A stretch of DNA of 64,000 nucleotides, taken from NCBI GenBank assembly GCA_026418015.1, contig JAOACE010000020.1, positions 1-64,000 on the forward strand. Direction: 5' to 3'. A model generated the notes under the pieces. That model saw only the letters and a list, made by a program, of their open reading frames with translations, was not told the DNA's origin and ran no database searches. A program made the translations under genes and the position numbers. Below, piece after piece: positions 36,966 through 46,541 of this stretch (the stretch's first letter is position 1; each line of letters starts with the position of its first letter). The stretch comes from Leptospiraceae bacterium. GTDB lineage: Bacteria; Spirochaetota; Leptospiria; Leptospirales; Leptonemataceae.

Positions 36966-38780
36966 CTATTTATTAGATTCTATCAAATAGGGATTTTGTT
37001 TGTCAATATTATTTTGTTTTGATTCATCTTTCTTCTCTTCATTTTTTTGTTTATTATTATCTTTTTGTTTCGATGGATTTATCTCGATTTTTTGATCTTT
37101 TAATCGTTCTTGGAATTGTTCTTGTTGTGTTTTTACATAGCCTTGTGGCCAAAGATGGATATGTTCTGTGGAGTTTTTATATTCTAAATTTTGATGTTCT
37201 CTTTTTGTATTTGTCAACTTATTTGCTATATCTGCATTATCCAAAATAATCGGTGTTATAAATACCATTAAATTGGTTTTTTTGGTGGTATAGGTAGTCC
37301 TTCGAAAGAGAAATCCAAGTAAAGGAATATCACCCAATAAGGGAATTTTTTGAATTGCTTTTAATTGTTCTTCGGATACCAAACCACCAATAACAATCGT
37401 TTGTCTATTTTCTACATTGATAAAGGTTTTAACATTTCTTTTACTAAAAACTGGATTTATACCAGATGTAATACCACCTTCTATGTTAGTTACTTCGGTA
37501 AATAATTCTAAATTGATTTTATTCTCTGGATTAATATGAGGGGTAAATTTTAATTTTATCCCTGCTGGTCTATACTCAAAAGAATTTACTGTTGCTTCGG
37601 ATGTTCCACCTCCTGATTTTCTTTCTTGTGTTTTTACTGGTACATCTTGACCGACGTTTATCTCTGCTTCTTGGTTATCCAACGTTAAAATTTGTGGTGA
37701 TGATAAAACATTAAAATTTCTGTTGGATACATTAGCGTTAAAAATTGCAAGAAGATCACCACCTTTTTGGAGAAACCCAATACTAAACCCAGCAAGAGTG
37801 TTATTGCCTGTAATATTTCCTTTTTCGTCGATCAACTTTCCTTCCAATGCAAGTCCGCTATTAAATTGTGTATATCCTGCATCTTGACCTACATAACGCC
37901 AATCAATTCCAAAATCATTGATATCCGAACCAGAAACCTCTGCAATCAAAACTTCTAACAGAATTTGTTTTCTAGGAATGTCTAGTTGTTCAATAATTTT
38001 TCGAATTTCGTTCCACTCGTCTCTATTTGCAATAACTATGATTGTATTAGATTCTTTGTGAGAAACTGCTTTAATTTTTCCTACTTGTGGTTTATCCTTT
38101 TCGTCTTGTTTTACTACGGGATTATCTAATTTTACTAAAATATCCGCTAAGCTCTGTGCTTGTAAATGTTGAACTTGATACATGTGTACACTTTCTGTTT
38201 GTATACCTTCTTTTTTTTCTTCTTCTTTTGGGATTACTTGGTCTGCAATTTCTAAAATTCTTCGTATTACTGGTGCATAACCAGTTATAATTACATTACT
38301 CGAAAATTCGTTTATGGTTACTTCGTTGCCCCCAAGTTTACGAAATAGATCAGCAACTTCCCTTTGGCTAATAAACTTTGGAACTTTATATATTCGCGTT
38401 ATAATATCGTTTTCGCCTTTGGTTATTTCCTTTTGTTTTAATTCCGATATATTTTCTGCTTCTTTCTTTTTACTAACTTTTAATAATCCATTTTCTTCAA
38501 TAACAGTAAAACCGCGTACATCCAAAACAGATTTTAAAAAACTGATAGCTTGACTTACAGGTAAAGGTTTATAAGCTACAATCGTAATCTTACCTTTGAC
38601 AGAATCATCAACAAGGATATTTTTTTGAGTAATTTGAGCCATTGTTTTTAGAAAGTCTTGGATTTCTACATCGCGAAAATTAGGAACAAACATTCCTGCG
38701 GGAATATTTTTCTCTTGCGAAAAAACTTGTTGTGTAAATAAAATAATTAAGAATAAAAAGATATAGGATTTCTTCTTCAT
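36966..38780 (-). CDS. gspD: Type II secretion secretin GspD
   Basis: 604 residues. Signal peptide ([14 protein letters not shown]), N0 domain ([20 protein letters not shown]), N1-N2 repeats with [17 protein letters not shown] and [16 protein letters not shown], then the secretin barrel with [10 protein letters not shown] and [10 protein letters not shown]. The C-terminal tail is Lys/Gln/Asn-rich. It forms the outer-membrane channel. Only one N-repeat set beyond N1 is clear, slightly shorter than the Proteobacterial form. It follows gspC by 27 bases. Confidence 0.94.
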   Translation of the reverse strand: MKKKSYIFLFLIILFTQQVFSQEKNIPAGMFVPNFRDVEIQDFLKTMAQITQKNILVDDSVKGKITIVAYKPLPVSQAISFLKSVLDVRGFTVIEENGLLKVSKKKEAENISELKQKEITKGENDIITRIYKVPKFISQREVADLFRKLGGNEVTINEFSSNVIITGYAPVIRRILEIADQVIPKEEEKKEGIQTESVHMYQVQHLQAQSLADILVKLDNPVVKQDEKDKPQVGKIKAVSHKESNTIIVIANRDEWNEIRKIIEQLDIPRKQILLEVLIAEVSGSDINDFGIDWRYVGQDAGYTQFNSGLALEGKLIDEKGNITGNNTLAGFSIGFLQKGGDLLAIFNANVSNRNFNVLSSPQILTLDNQEAEINVGQDVPVKTQERKSGGGTSEATVNSFEYRPAGIKLKFTPHINPENKINLELFTEVTNIEGGITSGINPVFSKRNVKTFINVENRQTIVIGGLVSEEQLKAIQKIPLLGDIPLLGFLFRRTTYTTKKTNLMVFITPIILDNADIANKLTNTKREHQNLEYKNSTEHIHLWPQGYVKTQQEQFQERLKDQKIEINPSKQKDNNKQKNEEKKDESKQNNIDKQNPYLIESNK

Positions 38781-38807
38781 TTATAAAATTATCGGTAAAC
38801 AAAGATT

Positions 38808-39683
38808 TTAATCTTGAATTAAAATCTCAAAAGGGATAATTTTTCCACCTCTTTCTAATTCGACGGTGATTTGATTTAGGGTTTGAATGTTTTGCCACAA
38901 TTCCATTAATTTGTTCATATTGTCCATTGGTTGACCATTGATTCTGCGAATAATATCTCCACTTCTTGCACCTAACTCATACAAAAAATTTTGTTGTGGA
39001 ATAAATACCATTTTTATCCCTAAAATTTTACCATCTTTGGTAATAGGAGTAAATTTATTCTCGTACAACTGTGCTTGATTTTGAGTTAATTGTATTACTC
39101 TGCTTCTTTTTAACGTGACTTTCTTTACGTTTTTAGAATCTGCGGTTTCTGGTGCTTGACTTTGTTGAGTTGTTTTTTCTTTTGCTTGGGCAGTACTTTC
39201 TCCTACTGCAATTTGTAATTCTCTGTTGCCTCTTTGTACAACGATGGAATTAAAAAAAATCTTAACGATTTTATTACCACCGACTACATCACCTATGGCA
39301 TATTCTTGAATTATGTTTTCGTCTTTTACCTTAATTAATGCTCTTGCAAATTTAGGTGAACCTGCAATCACTCCTAATACTTCGATATCCTTAACTTCTA
39401 CGGGAACATTCTCTTCGGAATCCTTTCCAGTTCCTAAAGATAACTGAAATAGGTTACCCATTAGCACCGATTCGTATTCTTCGTAGGGTCTTTTTTCTGG
39501 TAGTGTTAAAGTAATATTTCTTTTTTGCGTAGAAGTGATTTTGATTGTATTTCCTAATTTAGTCATAAAAAAATAGTTTAGAGAAACAGAGGTTAAATAA
39601 GCTAACGAAAACGATAACAAGATAATACTGATCAAAAATATCAAAAAAATATTACGATTTAATGTTAATATAATAGATGTCAT
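38808..39683 (-). CDS. gspC: Type II secretion protein GspC-like, with PDZ-like domain
   Basis: 291 residues. A short cytoplasmic start, one membrane segment (IFLIFLISIILLSFSLAYL, about 12-30), a homology region (EVLGVIAGSPKFARALIKV) that contacts GspD, then a Thr/Gln-rich linker and a C-terminal PDZ-like domain (LGARSGDIIRRINGQPMDN). This is the GspC plan. It connects the inner-membrane platform with the secretin and may select substrates. Confidence 0.88.
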   Translation of the reverse strand: MTSIILTLNRNIFLIFLISIILLSFSLAYLTSVSLNYFFMTKLGNTIKITSTQKRNITLTLPEKRPYEEYESVLMGNLFQLSLGTGKDSEENVPVEVKDIEVLGVIAGSPKFARALIKVKDENIIQEYAIGDVVGGNKIVKIFFNSIVVQRGNRELQIAVGESTAQAKEKTTQQSQAPETADSKNVKKVTLKRSRVIQLTQNQAQLYENKFTPITKDGKILGIKMVFIPQQNFLYELGARSGDIIRRINGQPMDNMNKLMELWQNIQTLNQITVELERGGKIIPFEILIQD

Positions 39684-39686
39684 ACT

Positions 39687-40805
39687 TTACTTTAAAGCGA
39701 TGGTTTTAAAAGATAACTGAATCTTTTCTTCCATTTTTAAAGCAAAATTAGGATCGATGGGTTGATCCAACTTGCGAACTTCGAAATGTAAGTGTGGTCC
39801 AGTTGCATACCCCGTTCTTCCTACCTCTGCAATTACTTGCCCTTGATAGACAATATCTCCAACTTTCACTTTATTCACTTTATTATGACCATAAACTGTT
39901 ATATAACCATCTTGATGTCGAATAAATATACAATTACCATAACCTTCTAATCTTCCAGAAAATATTACTAAACCATCTCTTGCAGCCTTAATAGGTGTTC
40001 CCATATTAGCAGCAATATCTATTCCTTTATGAAAGTGTTTTATACTACTTATAAATGGATTAATTCTGTATCCGTACCCAGAAGAAATATATCCTTCTAC
40101 GGGATGAATAAAAATCTTTCGGACCTTAAAACTTTTAACAATTTTATAATTTTCTATCAAAATTTCTTGGTTGGGTTGAATTGAATTTTTTGGGTTTAAC
40201 TTATTTAATTGGATAAGATGTTCAACTGATGTATTAAAACGCTTTGCAATGGAATACAAAGAATCTCCTTTTTTTACTCTATATTTTTTTTGCTGGAATA
40301 TTACTTCGCTTTTTTCTTCCCAATCATTCGAATTTTCTGTCGAAGAAGTTTTAAACACAGTAATTTTGTCCCCTATATAAAGAGGTCTATCTTTTAAGTC
40401 AGGATTCAACTGATAAATATCGTTTATATTCATCTTGAATTTTTTTGCAATAGAAAACAATGTATCTCCTTCTTTTACAACATAAACATCTCTGTGTGAT
40501 TGATTATAAAACTCTGTTAATTTTTCGTTTAGTTCTTTGTCAGAAATATTCTGAAATTGAACGGTGTTTTCTTGGTCTTTTGTTTTTAAGTCTTGTTCTT
40601 TTAATTTTAATGGTGGACCAAAGATATGATTGATGAACTGTTCATCTGTATCATTTTCTTTTAACTTAGAAATATATTTTCTGATTTCTTGATCAATTTC
40701 TTCTGAATTTTCGTAATTTGGCAAAGGTTGTGATAATAGCTTAAAAAAACCGATGTGGAAAAAAATAAAATATAAAAATACTAAAATAATTTTTCGCAAA
40801 TACAT
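39687..40805 (-). CDS. LysM-M23 peptidase
   Basis: About 372 residues. Signal peptide at the start (MYLRKIILVFLYFIF). Two LysM domains (YVVKEGDTLFSIAKKFKMN and YRVKKGDSLYSIAKRFNTS) bind peptidoglycan. The C-terminal M23 metallopeptidase has the Zn motifs HFHKGIDIAA and GPHLHFEVR. It likely cleaves peptide cross-links, or activates such enzymes, in the cell wall. It lies directly upstream of gspC with a 3-base gap and may open the wall for the secretion machine. The true start is the ATG at 40805; the frame extends to a TTG at 40853. Confidence 0.9.
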   Translation of the reverse strand: MYLRKIILVFLYFIFFHIGFFKLLSQPLPNYENSEEIDQEIRKYISKLKENDTDEQFINHIFGPPLKLKEQDLKTKDQENTVQFQNISDKELNEKLTEFYNQSHRDVYVVKEGDTLFSIAKKFKMNINDIYQLNPDLKDRPLYIGDKITVFKTSSTENSNDWEEKSEVIFQQKKYRVKKGDSLYSIAKRFNTSVEHLIQLNKLNPKNSIQPNQEILIENYKIVKSFKVRKIFIHPVEGYISSGYGYRINPFISSIKHFHKGIDIAANMGTPIKAARDGLVIFSGRLEGYGNCIFIRHQDGYITVYGHNKVNKVKVGDIVYQGQVIAEVGRTGYATGPHLHFEVRKLDQPIDPNFALKMEEKIQLSFKTIALK

Positions 40806-40849
40806 ATATTTCTTATCGGTAATCAAGTTTTGAATTTTGATTAATATAA

Positions 40850-41251
40850 TCAATTAATTTCTCGAAAATTTAAGGTAATAAAATTATCAATAATTTTTTT
40901 AATTTGAGGTGTTTCTATTTTTATATTTTCTGGTATAGTTAAATAAAATACAACATCTCCGAAGTATTCGTTTTTTGTATTTTTTACATCGAAAACGCGA
41001 ATTCTTAGCCAATCGTCAACTGCTTCTATTTGTATTGACACCTTTGTATTTTTTTTAATGATTACACTATCGCTAACAGGAATAAACCGTTCATTCTGAA
41101 AATCATATTCATACAAATATAAATCGTTTATCGCTATGTATTCTTTTTGTAGAGATTGATTCCATTGTTCTAATTCCTGTTTTTTAACTAAGCTGGATTT
41201 ACAAAAAAGTATAAAATATATGATAAAAAAAAATATAAGATTTTTCTTCAT
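40850..41251 (-). CDS. Small probable lipoprotein
   Basis: About 133 residues from MKKNLIFFF (41251). The hydrophobic signal ends in FILFCKSS, with the Cys as likely lipid-modified residue. The rest is short, with YEYDFQNERFIPVSDS and a beta-rich end; no family was recognised. Upstream additions in the frame are not plausible. It is the first gene of the minus-strand secretion unit, with the peptidase start 45 bases downstream of its stop. It could be a pilotin- or assembly-type lipoprotein for the secretin; that is inferred from position only. Confidence 0.65.
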   Translation of the reverse strand: MKKNLIFFFIIYFILFCKSSLVKKQELEQWNQSLQKEYIAINDLYLYEYDFQNERFIPVSDSVIIKKNTKVSIQIEAVDDWLRIRVFDVKNTKNEYFGDVVFYLTIPENIKIETPQIKKIIDNFITLNFREIN

Positions 41252-41269
41252 AATGATAACTATATATAT

Positions 41270-42760
41270 ATGAGAACATTTACTGTAAAGTCTTTGTTGG
41301 TAGAAAGTCCCTACATTGCACGAAAAATTTCTATTCAAACGGTTATTCGAAAAGGTATTCCTACAATAAAAATTTTAGGTATATCGAACCAAAAAAGCTT
41401 AGACCTAAGTATCAAACTACAAACGATTTTTTTATGTAATCATATTTCCTTACCATACGAGAGTATACAAACCAACATAAGTCCATCTCTAATAAAGAAC
41501 TATCCTTCTTATTTGGATCTTTCTTTGTTTATGTCCATCTATCTTTCTTTCAACGAAAACCCAATATTTAACGAAAATCATATCGAAGAATTTCTTTTTT
41601 TAGGAGAGCTAACACTTTTGGGAGAATTAGAAACATTCGATGATATTACTTCTCTTGTAGTTCAGGGAAAACAATTAGGATTTAATAAATTTATTATTCC
41701 TAAAAATGCACAGAATGATTTTTTAGAAATAGAAAATATAGAAATTGCATTTATATCTCACATACAAGAAATTTTCAACAATTCTTTAAACTTTATAAAA
41801 AAAAGTAATAATAATTATAAAATAGTTAAATCAGCAGCAAACCTACAAATACCCAAAAAACTCTTGGATGTTCTACCTTTGATTGCAGGCAAGCATTCCA
41901 TCTTTTTTCTAGAAAAACAAGCTCTTAATAAAGTAGAAATATTAAATACACTAAAATATTTTTTGCCTGATATTACTTCTAAAGAGAAAGATGCATTTTT
42001 ATTAGTACACAAAAAAATCATACAAAGACCCACTATCATTATTCCTAACAATACAACCAAAAAAGAACTTATAGGAGATAAAAAAAGTTATGTTGATAGC
42101 ATTTTGTATAAGAATCAGTTTGGATTAATTATAATAGAAAATATAAATTTATTAAACAAAGATTTAATATTTTTTTATAAATCTTTTTTAGAAAATCAAT
42201 CTATCAATTATTATAATTTTACTTTAAGAAATAGCTTTTGGAATTTGTTTTTTTCTTTACCATGTCCTTGTGGAAATCATTTAATTTCTCGTAATGATTG
42301 TATTTGTAGTCAAAAACAAATTATAAGCTTCCACCAAAAATTTAATTTATATTTAAAAGATGTGATCGATGTAATATACCAAATCGAAAATGAATACATC
42401 ACGTTATCGAATAATCAAATTTTAGAAATCCAAGAAAAGATCGATTATGCGGTTCAAATTCAAATAGAAAGGTTTAAAGACGAAGATTTTCTGTACAATT
42501 CCGAAATACCTATAAACCTAATAGAAACTTATTGTAAGTTTAATGATAAAGAAACCGAAGAATTCTGGAAAGAAAATACGAAACACTACAATACAAATGA
42601 GTTAAAAATTATCCGGAAGATTGCTCAAACCCTTGCAGATTATTCTGGCAATCTCCGGATTACAAAAAATGATGTGGAATTAGCGATTCAATTTCGAAAT
42701 CCAATTAATCTTTTTGAAGAGCCAAGAATTTATCGTCATTTTACAGATCCTTTAGAATAA
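41270..42760 (+). CDS. ComM/YifB-like protein with a lost ATPase site
   Basis: 496 residues matching ComM (YifB) throughout: N-terminal domain (GIPTIKILGISNQ, FLFLGELTLLGELE, FNKFIIPKNAQND), central region, then CPCGNHLISRNDCICSQKQI (the two-Cys-pair segment) and a C-terminal domain. Walker A, usually GPPGxGKT, reads EKQALNKV (215-222), without its glycines and Thr. Walker B, usually LFLDE, reads GLIIIENINLL (285-295). ComM is a helicase that helps branch migration in natural transformation; this copy should not hydrolyse ATP. The open frame is intact, so selection seems to preserve the protein. It is divergent from the secretion cluster. Confidence 0.8.
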   Translation: MRTFTVKSLLVESPYIARKISIQTVIRKGIPTIKILGISNQKSLDLSIKLQTIFLCNHISLPYESIQTNISPSLIKNYPSYLDLSLFMSIYLSFNENPIFNENHIEEFLFLGELTLLGELETFDDITSLVVQGKQLGFNKFIIPKNAQNDFLEIENIEIAFISHIQEIFNNSLNFIKKSNNNYKIVKSAANLQIPKKLLDVLPLIAGKHSIFFLEKQALNKVEILNTLKYFLPDITSKEKDAFLLVHKKIIQRPTIIIPNNTTKKELIGDKKSYVDSILYKNQFGLIIIENINLLNKDLIFFYKSFLENQSINYYNFTLRNSFWNLFFSLPCPCGNHLISRNDCICSQKQIISFHQKFNLYLKDVIDVIYQIENEYITLSNNQILEIQEKIDYAVQIQIERFKDEDFLYNSEIPINLIETYCKFNDKETEEFWKENTKHYNTNELKIIRKIAQTLADYSGNLRITKNDVELAIQFRNPINLFEEPRIYRHFTDPLE

Positions 42761-42986
42761 AATGAGAAAGTTCCATTGCAATACGATTGATTGCATGTTC
42801 TAAATATTCTTCGTCTATGATCTTTTTCTTGTAATAAGAAATATCTTTTTTCTGTAAGTAGGATATACCTTGTTTTTTTAATACAAGTGGATCTTCTGTT
42901 TCTTCTTCCCATATCTGTTTTTTTAAATCGATTTCTAATTTGGATTTTTCCGCGTTAATATTAATTAAATTTGATTTTTTTCTCAT
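42741..42986 (-). CDS. Uncharacterised small protein
   Basis: 81 residues, charged, no recognised domain. The first 30 residues are Lys/Glu-rich and the rest helical (YLEHAINRIAMELSHFIL). A GGAT ribosome site stands before the ATG. It overlaps the comM-like gene by 20 bases at the 3' end (convergent) and follows yraN on the same strand after an 82-base gap. Probably real, since it has a start signal and fills the space in the operon. Confidence 0.55.
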   Translation of the reverse strand: MRKKSNLININAEKSKLEIDLKKQIWEEETEDPLVLKKQGISYLQKKDISYYKKKIIDEEYLEHAINRIAMELSHFILKDL

Positions 42987-43068
42987 AGTTACATCCTTGT
43001 AACACTAATTTCCATCCGTGGATATATGTACCTTCGACCTAAAAAATTAAATGAAATAGTACTTTTTT

Positions 43069-43497
43069 TTAAGTAGACCTTAAAATATTTTTAAAATGAT
43101 AAATTTTTTCACCCTTTTTCCATACTAAATCGAAAGAAATGTTTAAATCCCAAGGCGAAGTTGTTTTTAAAAGACATAAAAAATTTTTATATTCGCATTT
43201 TTGATGATATTCATCTATATTATTTATAATATTACTTAAATAAATTTTAGACGACAATAATAATTTATTCTTTCGCTTGTATATTTCTTTGATAACTGGA
43301 TGGATATAAGGATTCGCTTTCCAGTTTTTTACTTCGATAAAATGGAGTATTTGATTTTTTTCATCAAAAGCAATAATATCTATTTCGATTTTATAATGTT
43401 CTACTTGGATAACTTTGTTATGTTCCAATATTGTAAAATTTTTATTGTTTAAATAATCGCAGATAGCTTTTTCTGATGAATCTCGAAAGTTGCTCAA
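43069..43497 (-). CDS. yraN: YraN family (UPF0102) nuclease-like protein
   Basis: 142 residues. The UPF0102 pattern is visible: EKAICDYLNNKNFTILEHN, then the nuclease-like KIEIDIIAFDEKNQILHFIE with VEVKNW-like FIEVKNWK (D...ExK). It begins at TTG (43497); no ATG is available upstream of the conserved part, and an AAGGA ribosome site precedes this TTG. The protein often sits after rnhB in this type of operon. Function unknown. Confidence 0.8.
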   Translation of the reverse strand: MSNFRDSSEKAICDYLNNKNFTILEHNKVIQVEHYKIEIDIIAFDEKNQILHFIEVKNWKANPYIHPVIKEIYKRKNKLLLSSKIYLSNIINNIDEYHQKCEYKNFLCLLKTTSPWDLNISFDLVWKKGEKIYHFKNILRST

Positions 43498-43507
43498 AGG
43501 ATTTTCC

Positions 43508-44707
43508 TTAGATGAGCTGACTTATATTCAAATTTTCTTGTACTGGATCAATCACTTTTGTAATTGTTACAGAAGGTTCTTTCGATAAATCTATAAACTT
43601 TAAGTCTTTAAGAATATTTCCTTTATCATCAAAAATCAATTTTACAATAGGCCTTAATGGAGAGGATACATTTCCCGAAATAACTAAGGCTTTATAATGA
43701 TTAGACAGTTGAACCACAGAACCAATGGGATAAGCAGACATACCTCCAACAAAAAAACGAAGAATTCTTGGATCTAAGTGTGTTGCTTCCTGCGACAATA
43801 ATATCCTCATTGCCTCGTAAGGAATTTTAGCTTTTCGATGATAACGATCTTCTAACATAGCTGTATATCGATCTACAACAGCTGCAACTCTTGCCATTAA
43901 GGAAATCTCTTCTTTTTTTAGCTTTTTGGGATATCCTGTACCGTCGAAGTTTTCGTGATGTTGTAGAGCAGTTATAGCTAATGCTTGCTTTACATATGCA
44001 TGCTCTGTTAAAACCTTGTATCCATAAATTGTATGAGCGTAAAAAACCTTTCTTTCTTGTTCTGTTAATGGATAGTTTTTTTGTCTTAATTGTGGAGGAA
44101 TATAATACATTCCTATATCCATAATCATAATTGAAAATACTATTTCTTGAATCTTGCCTTTGCTTAAATTAATGAGTTTTCCTAAAAAACCACCATAACA
44201 GGCAGCATTCAAAGAATGATGAACGATTATATCATCGGATATTCTTAATCCCAAAAGAAGTAAAGGAAAAAACTGATATTCTGTAATTTGATTTGTTAAA
44301 TATAACGCTTCTGATAAGATTTCGTGGTTGTTAAATTGTTTTTTTTCGATCAAATCTCTAAAATTTCTTCGTAATTTTTGCCCAATTTCTAACATTCGAT
44401 CCGAAAATTCTTTTTTAAATTCTTTTAATTTTGCATATTCTTTACTGAGTTTAAGTTCTTCTAGTTCTTGTAGATTTTTTGATTTATCATCAGTTTTTAG
44501 TTGGGTTGTATCGCTATCTAAAAGAATTTCACCTTCTGTGTAAACTTTATCAATGCCCCATTTTAGTAGTTTTTCAATATCGGTTTTTTTAATGGGTTCA
44601 TTAGCGCGAACCAATATATTGTGTTCGTCTATAAACAATGGAGCAGTAAAGATCATCCCTGGTTGTAAATTTTCTATTTTAATGATTTTCTTTTTTGATG
44701 TACCCAT
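43508..44707 (-). CDS. HD-GYP-type protein with altered HD motif
   Basis: About 399 residues. The N-terminal part (IIKIENLQPGMIFTAPLFID) is the short domain common before HD-GYP domains. The HD-GYP region is otherwise clear: HHSLNAACYG, HHENFDGTGYPKKL (the GYP site) and RVAAVVDRYTAM. The HD itself, normally HDIGK, reads MDIGMYY, so the metal His and the Lys are gone. A C-terminal extension with YPIGSVVQLSNHYKALVIS follows. It likely binds cyclic dinucleotides or acts as a scaffold rather than as a phosphodiesterase. The start at 44707 overlaps the flhB-like gene by 29 bases. Confidence 0.8.
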   Translation of the reverse strand: MGTSKKKIIKIENLQPGMIFTAPLFIDEHNILVRANEPIKKTDIEKLLKWGIDKVYTEGEILLDSDTTQLKTDDKSKNLQELEELKLSKEYAKLKEFKKEFSDRMLEIGQKLRRNFRDLIEKKQFNNHEILSEALYLTNQITEYQFFPLLLLGLRISDDIIVHHSLNAACYGGFLGKLINLSKGKIQEIVFSIMIMDIGMYYIPPQLRQKNYPLTEQERKVFYAHTIYGYKVLTEHAYVKQALAITALQHHENFDGTGYPKKLKKEEISLMARVAAVVDRYTAMLEDRYHRKAKIPYEAMRILLSQEATHLDPRILRFFVGGMSAYPIGSVVQLSNHYKALVISGNVSSPLRPIVKLIFDDKGNILKDLKFIDLSKEPSVTITKVIDPVQENLNISQLI

Positions 44708-44951
44708 TTTTGTATAATATCCTATAAATATTAGCAATAACTATGTATAATTCCTCCGGTACTTCCGAACCAGTAGGAATTTGTTCAAGTAATGATACAA
44801 GAATTCTATCACTAATTAACGGTATATTCTCCTTTTTTAACATTGTAATAATCTTATCGGATTGATAAGAACAAAATTTAAACAATACCCTCGGCGCATT
44901 ATCAACATTAGGATTATATTTTAGTCCTATGTAAATATTTTTATTTTTCAT
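44679..44951 (-). CDS. FlhB C-terminal domain-like protein
   Basis: 90 residues corresponding to the cytoplasmic export-switch domain of FlhB/YscU: GLKYNPNVDNAPRVLFKFCS, IITMLKKENIPLISDR, and EVPEELYIVIANIYRILYK. The NPTH self-cleavage motif lies upstream of this region in full FlhB and is absent. Stand-alone copies of this domain are known in several bacteria and may modulate flagellar export. It lies between an unknown gene and the HD-GYP-type gene. Confidence 0.82.
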   Translation of the reverse strand: MKNKNIYIGLKYNPNVDNAPRVLFKFCSYQSDKIITMLKKENIPLISDRILVSLLEQIPTGSEVPEELYIVIANIYRILYKNGYIKKENH

Positions 44952-44973
44952 ACACTATAAATAATAAAATATA

Positions 44974-45210
44974 TCACAAAATTTTTTCTATTTCTTTTTT
45001 TGTTTTATTGTCAAGAATTTTAAATAAATCCATTACGATAATATTAATTTTATTCTTTTGATTGAATCGATAAACTTCGATGATAAAAGTTACTTCATTT
45101 TGATTAAGATTTATATGGAATTTAAAGACAATTTTTTTAGCATGATTGTTAACAAAAAATCCATTTTTTGTATTATTGGGAATACTAAGAGAAATTGGAG
45201 CAACTTTCAT
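44974..45210 (-). CDS. Uncharacterised small protein upstream of the flhB-like gene
   Basis: About 78 residues from the ATG at 45210 (the frame reaches back to a TTG at 45255). It starts MKVAPISLSIPNNTKNGFFV, with beta-rich segments (KKIVFKFHINLNQNEVTFII) and a helical tail. In spirochaetes the matching place sometimes holds a protein linked to flagellar hook-length control, but no such motif is visible. It ends 23 bases before the flhB-like start, in the same operon. Confidence 0.5.
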   Translation of the reverse strand: MKVAPISLSIPNNTKNGFFVNNHAKKIVFKFHINLNQNEVTFIIEVYRFNQKNKINIIVMDLFKILDNKTKKEIEKIL

Positions 45211-45321
45211 AAAACTATATACGGAATTTAAAAAAAATACTTTATATTTCTTCAATTAAGCAGTGTTATTATAAATTTCGGGTAAAAAAATCAAACCAAA
45301 CGCGAAACCAAAGGCTGACTT

Positions 45322-46080
45322 CTAAAACAATTTGTATTGTTGCGATATATTGTAGCTTCTTCGATGAAACACGCAATAACCGAATTGATTTATAATCTGT
45401 ATATGCTTTTTTGTACCATAACCTTTATTTTTTTCGAATTCATACGATGGGTATAAAGCAGAAATCCTTTTCATATAACGATCTCTTATAACCTTTGACA
45501 AAATCGAAGCACAAGCTACAGAAAAAATTGTTTGATCTCCTTTAACGATATTTTCTATAGAAATTTTGTATTGATTTTTTTTAATAGAAATTTCTAAATC
45601 AATGCTATTTTTATTTTTTTTATAAGAATAATCATCGACTGAGTATATTTCTTCTTTGATATTTTTAAACAAAAATGAATAATTCCCATCGATAAAAATT
45701 TTGATTTTTTTATAATTTTTATATAATAAAAGATGTCGAAAAAACGTTAAAATTGCTTTTTCTATGGCAAAGTTTATGTTGAATTTATCGATGATTTTAG
45801 CAGAAATTAGTAAATTGCTAAAATAAATTTGATTATGTATAATATAATCGTATAATTCTTCTCTTAATTTTTCGTTTAACTTTTTAGAATCATCCACAAA
45901 ATTTAGCCAAGCTTGCTTTTGATAAATTTCTGGATCAAAAAAATTTTTTGGAAAGGCTACACAAGAAACAGACACAGGTCCCGCTATGGAACCCCGTCCT
46001 GCTTCGTCTATGCCTAATACAAGATCAAAATTTCTATATGCTGGTTGTTCGAATCTTCGAAAAGATGATTGTAAACCCAA
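45322..46080 (-). CDS. rnhB: Ribonuclease HII
   Basis: 252 residues. Degrades RNA in RNA-DNA hybrids and starts ribonucleotide excision. Motifs are GIDEAGRGSIAGPV (the metal Asp-Glu pair), the Asp in IFIDGNYSF, and ASILSKVIRDRYM. There is an insert (ENIVKGDQTIFSVACASI follows the extended part) that makes it longer than the usual 200 residues. No ATG is near the conserved start, so the TTG at 46080, two bases after the rplS stop, is the likely start, suggesting translational coupling. Confidence 0.9.
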   Translation of the reverse strand: MGLQSSFRRFEQPAYRNFDLVLGIDEAGRGSIAGPVSVSCVAFPKNFFDPEIYQKQAWLNFVDDSKKLNEKLREELYDYIIHNQIYFSNLLISAKIIDKFNINFAIEKAILTFFRHLLLYKNYKKIKIFIDGNYSFLFKNIKEEIYSVDDYSYKKNKNSIDLEISIKKNQYKISIENIVKGDQTIFSVACASILSKVIRDRYMKRISALYPSYEFEKNKGYGTKKHIQIINQFGYCVFHRRSYNISQQYKLF

Positions 46081-46082
46081 AT

Positions 46083-46517
46083 TTAAAAGGATTCTTTAAT
46101 ACGAGCAGATTTACCTACTCTTTCTCTTAAATAATACAATCGCGCTCTTCTTACTTTACCTTTTCTTACAATTTCTATATTAGCAATCCAAGGACTATGG
46201 TATGGAAATGTTCTTTCTACCCCTACACCATGAGATATTTTTCGAACAGTAAAGGTTTTATTTAGGTCTTCCCCACGAATCCTCATTACAGTTCCTTCGA
46301 AAACTTGAATTCTTTCTTTGTCCCCTTCTTTGATCAAGTAATGGACTTGAATTGTGTCACCTGGCCTAAAATCAGGCCATTGTTTTTTTTCGAATAAAGG
46401 AGATTTCTTTACGTTGATTTTTTTTCCATTAATACGAAGTTCTATAAATTCCTTTTTAGCTTCTTGTTCTGTTGTATTTTGCTCTTCTTGATTTTGAATT
46501 GTATTTTCCGTACTCAT
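46083..46517 (-). CDS. rplS: 50S ribosomal protein L19
   Basis: 144 residues. The core is [31 protein letters not shown], and [20 protein letters not shown] with [18 protein letters not shown]. An extra Gln/Glu-rich N-terminal segment of about 25 residues ([20 protein letters not shown]) precedes the usual start and is unlike the core. It is part of the rpsP-trmD operon. Confidence 0.95.
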   Translation of the reverse strand: MSTENTIQNQEEQNTTEQEAKKEFIELRINGKKINVKKSPLFEKKQWPDFRPGDTIQVHYLIKEGDKERIQVFEGTVMRIRGEDLNKTFTVRKISHGVGVERTFPYHSPWIANIEIVRKGKVRRARLYYLRERVGKSARIKESF

Positions 46518-46541
46518 AATGGGATCCTTATTGATTTTTGT

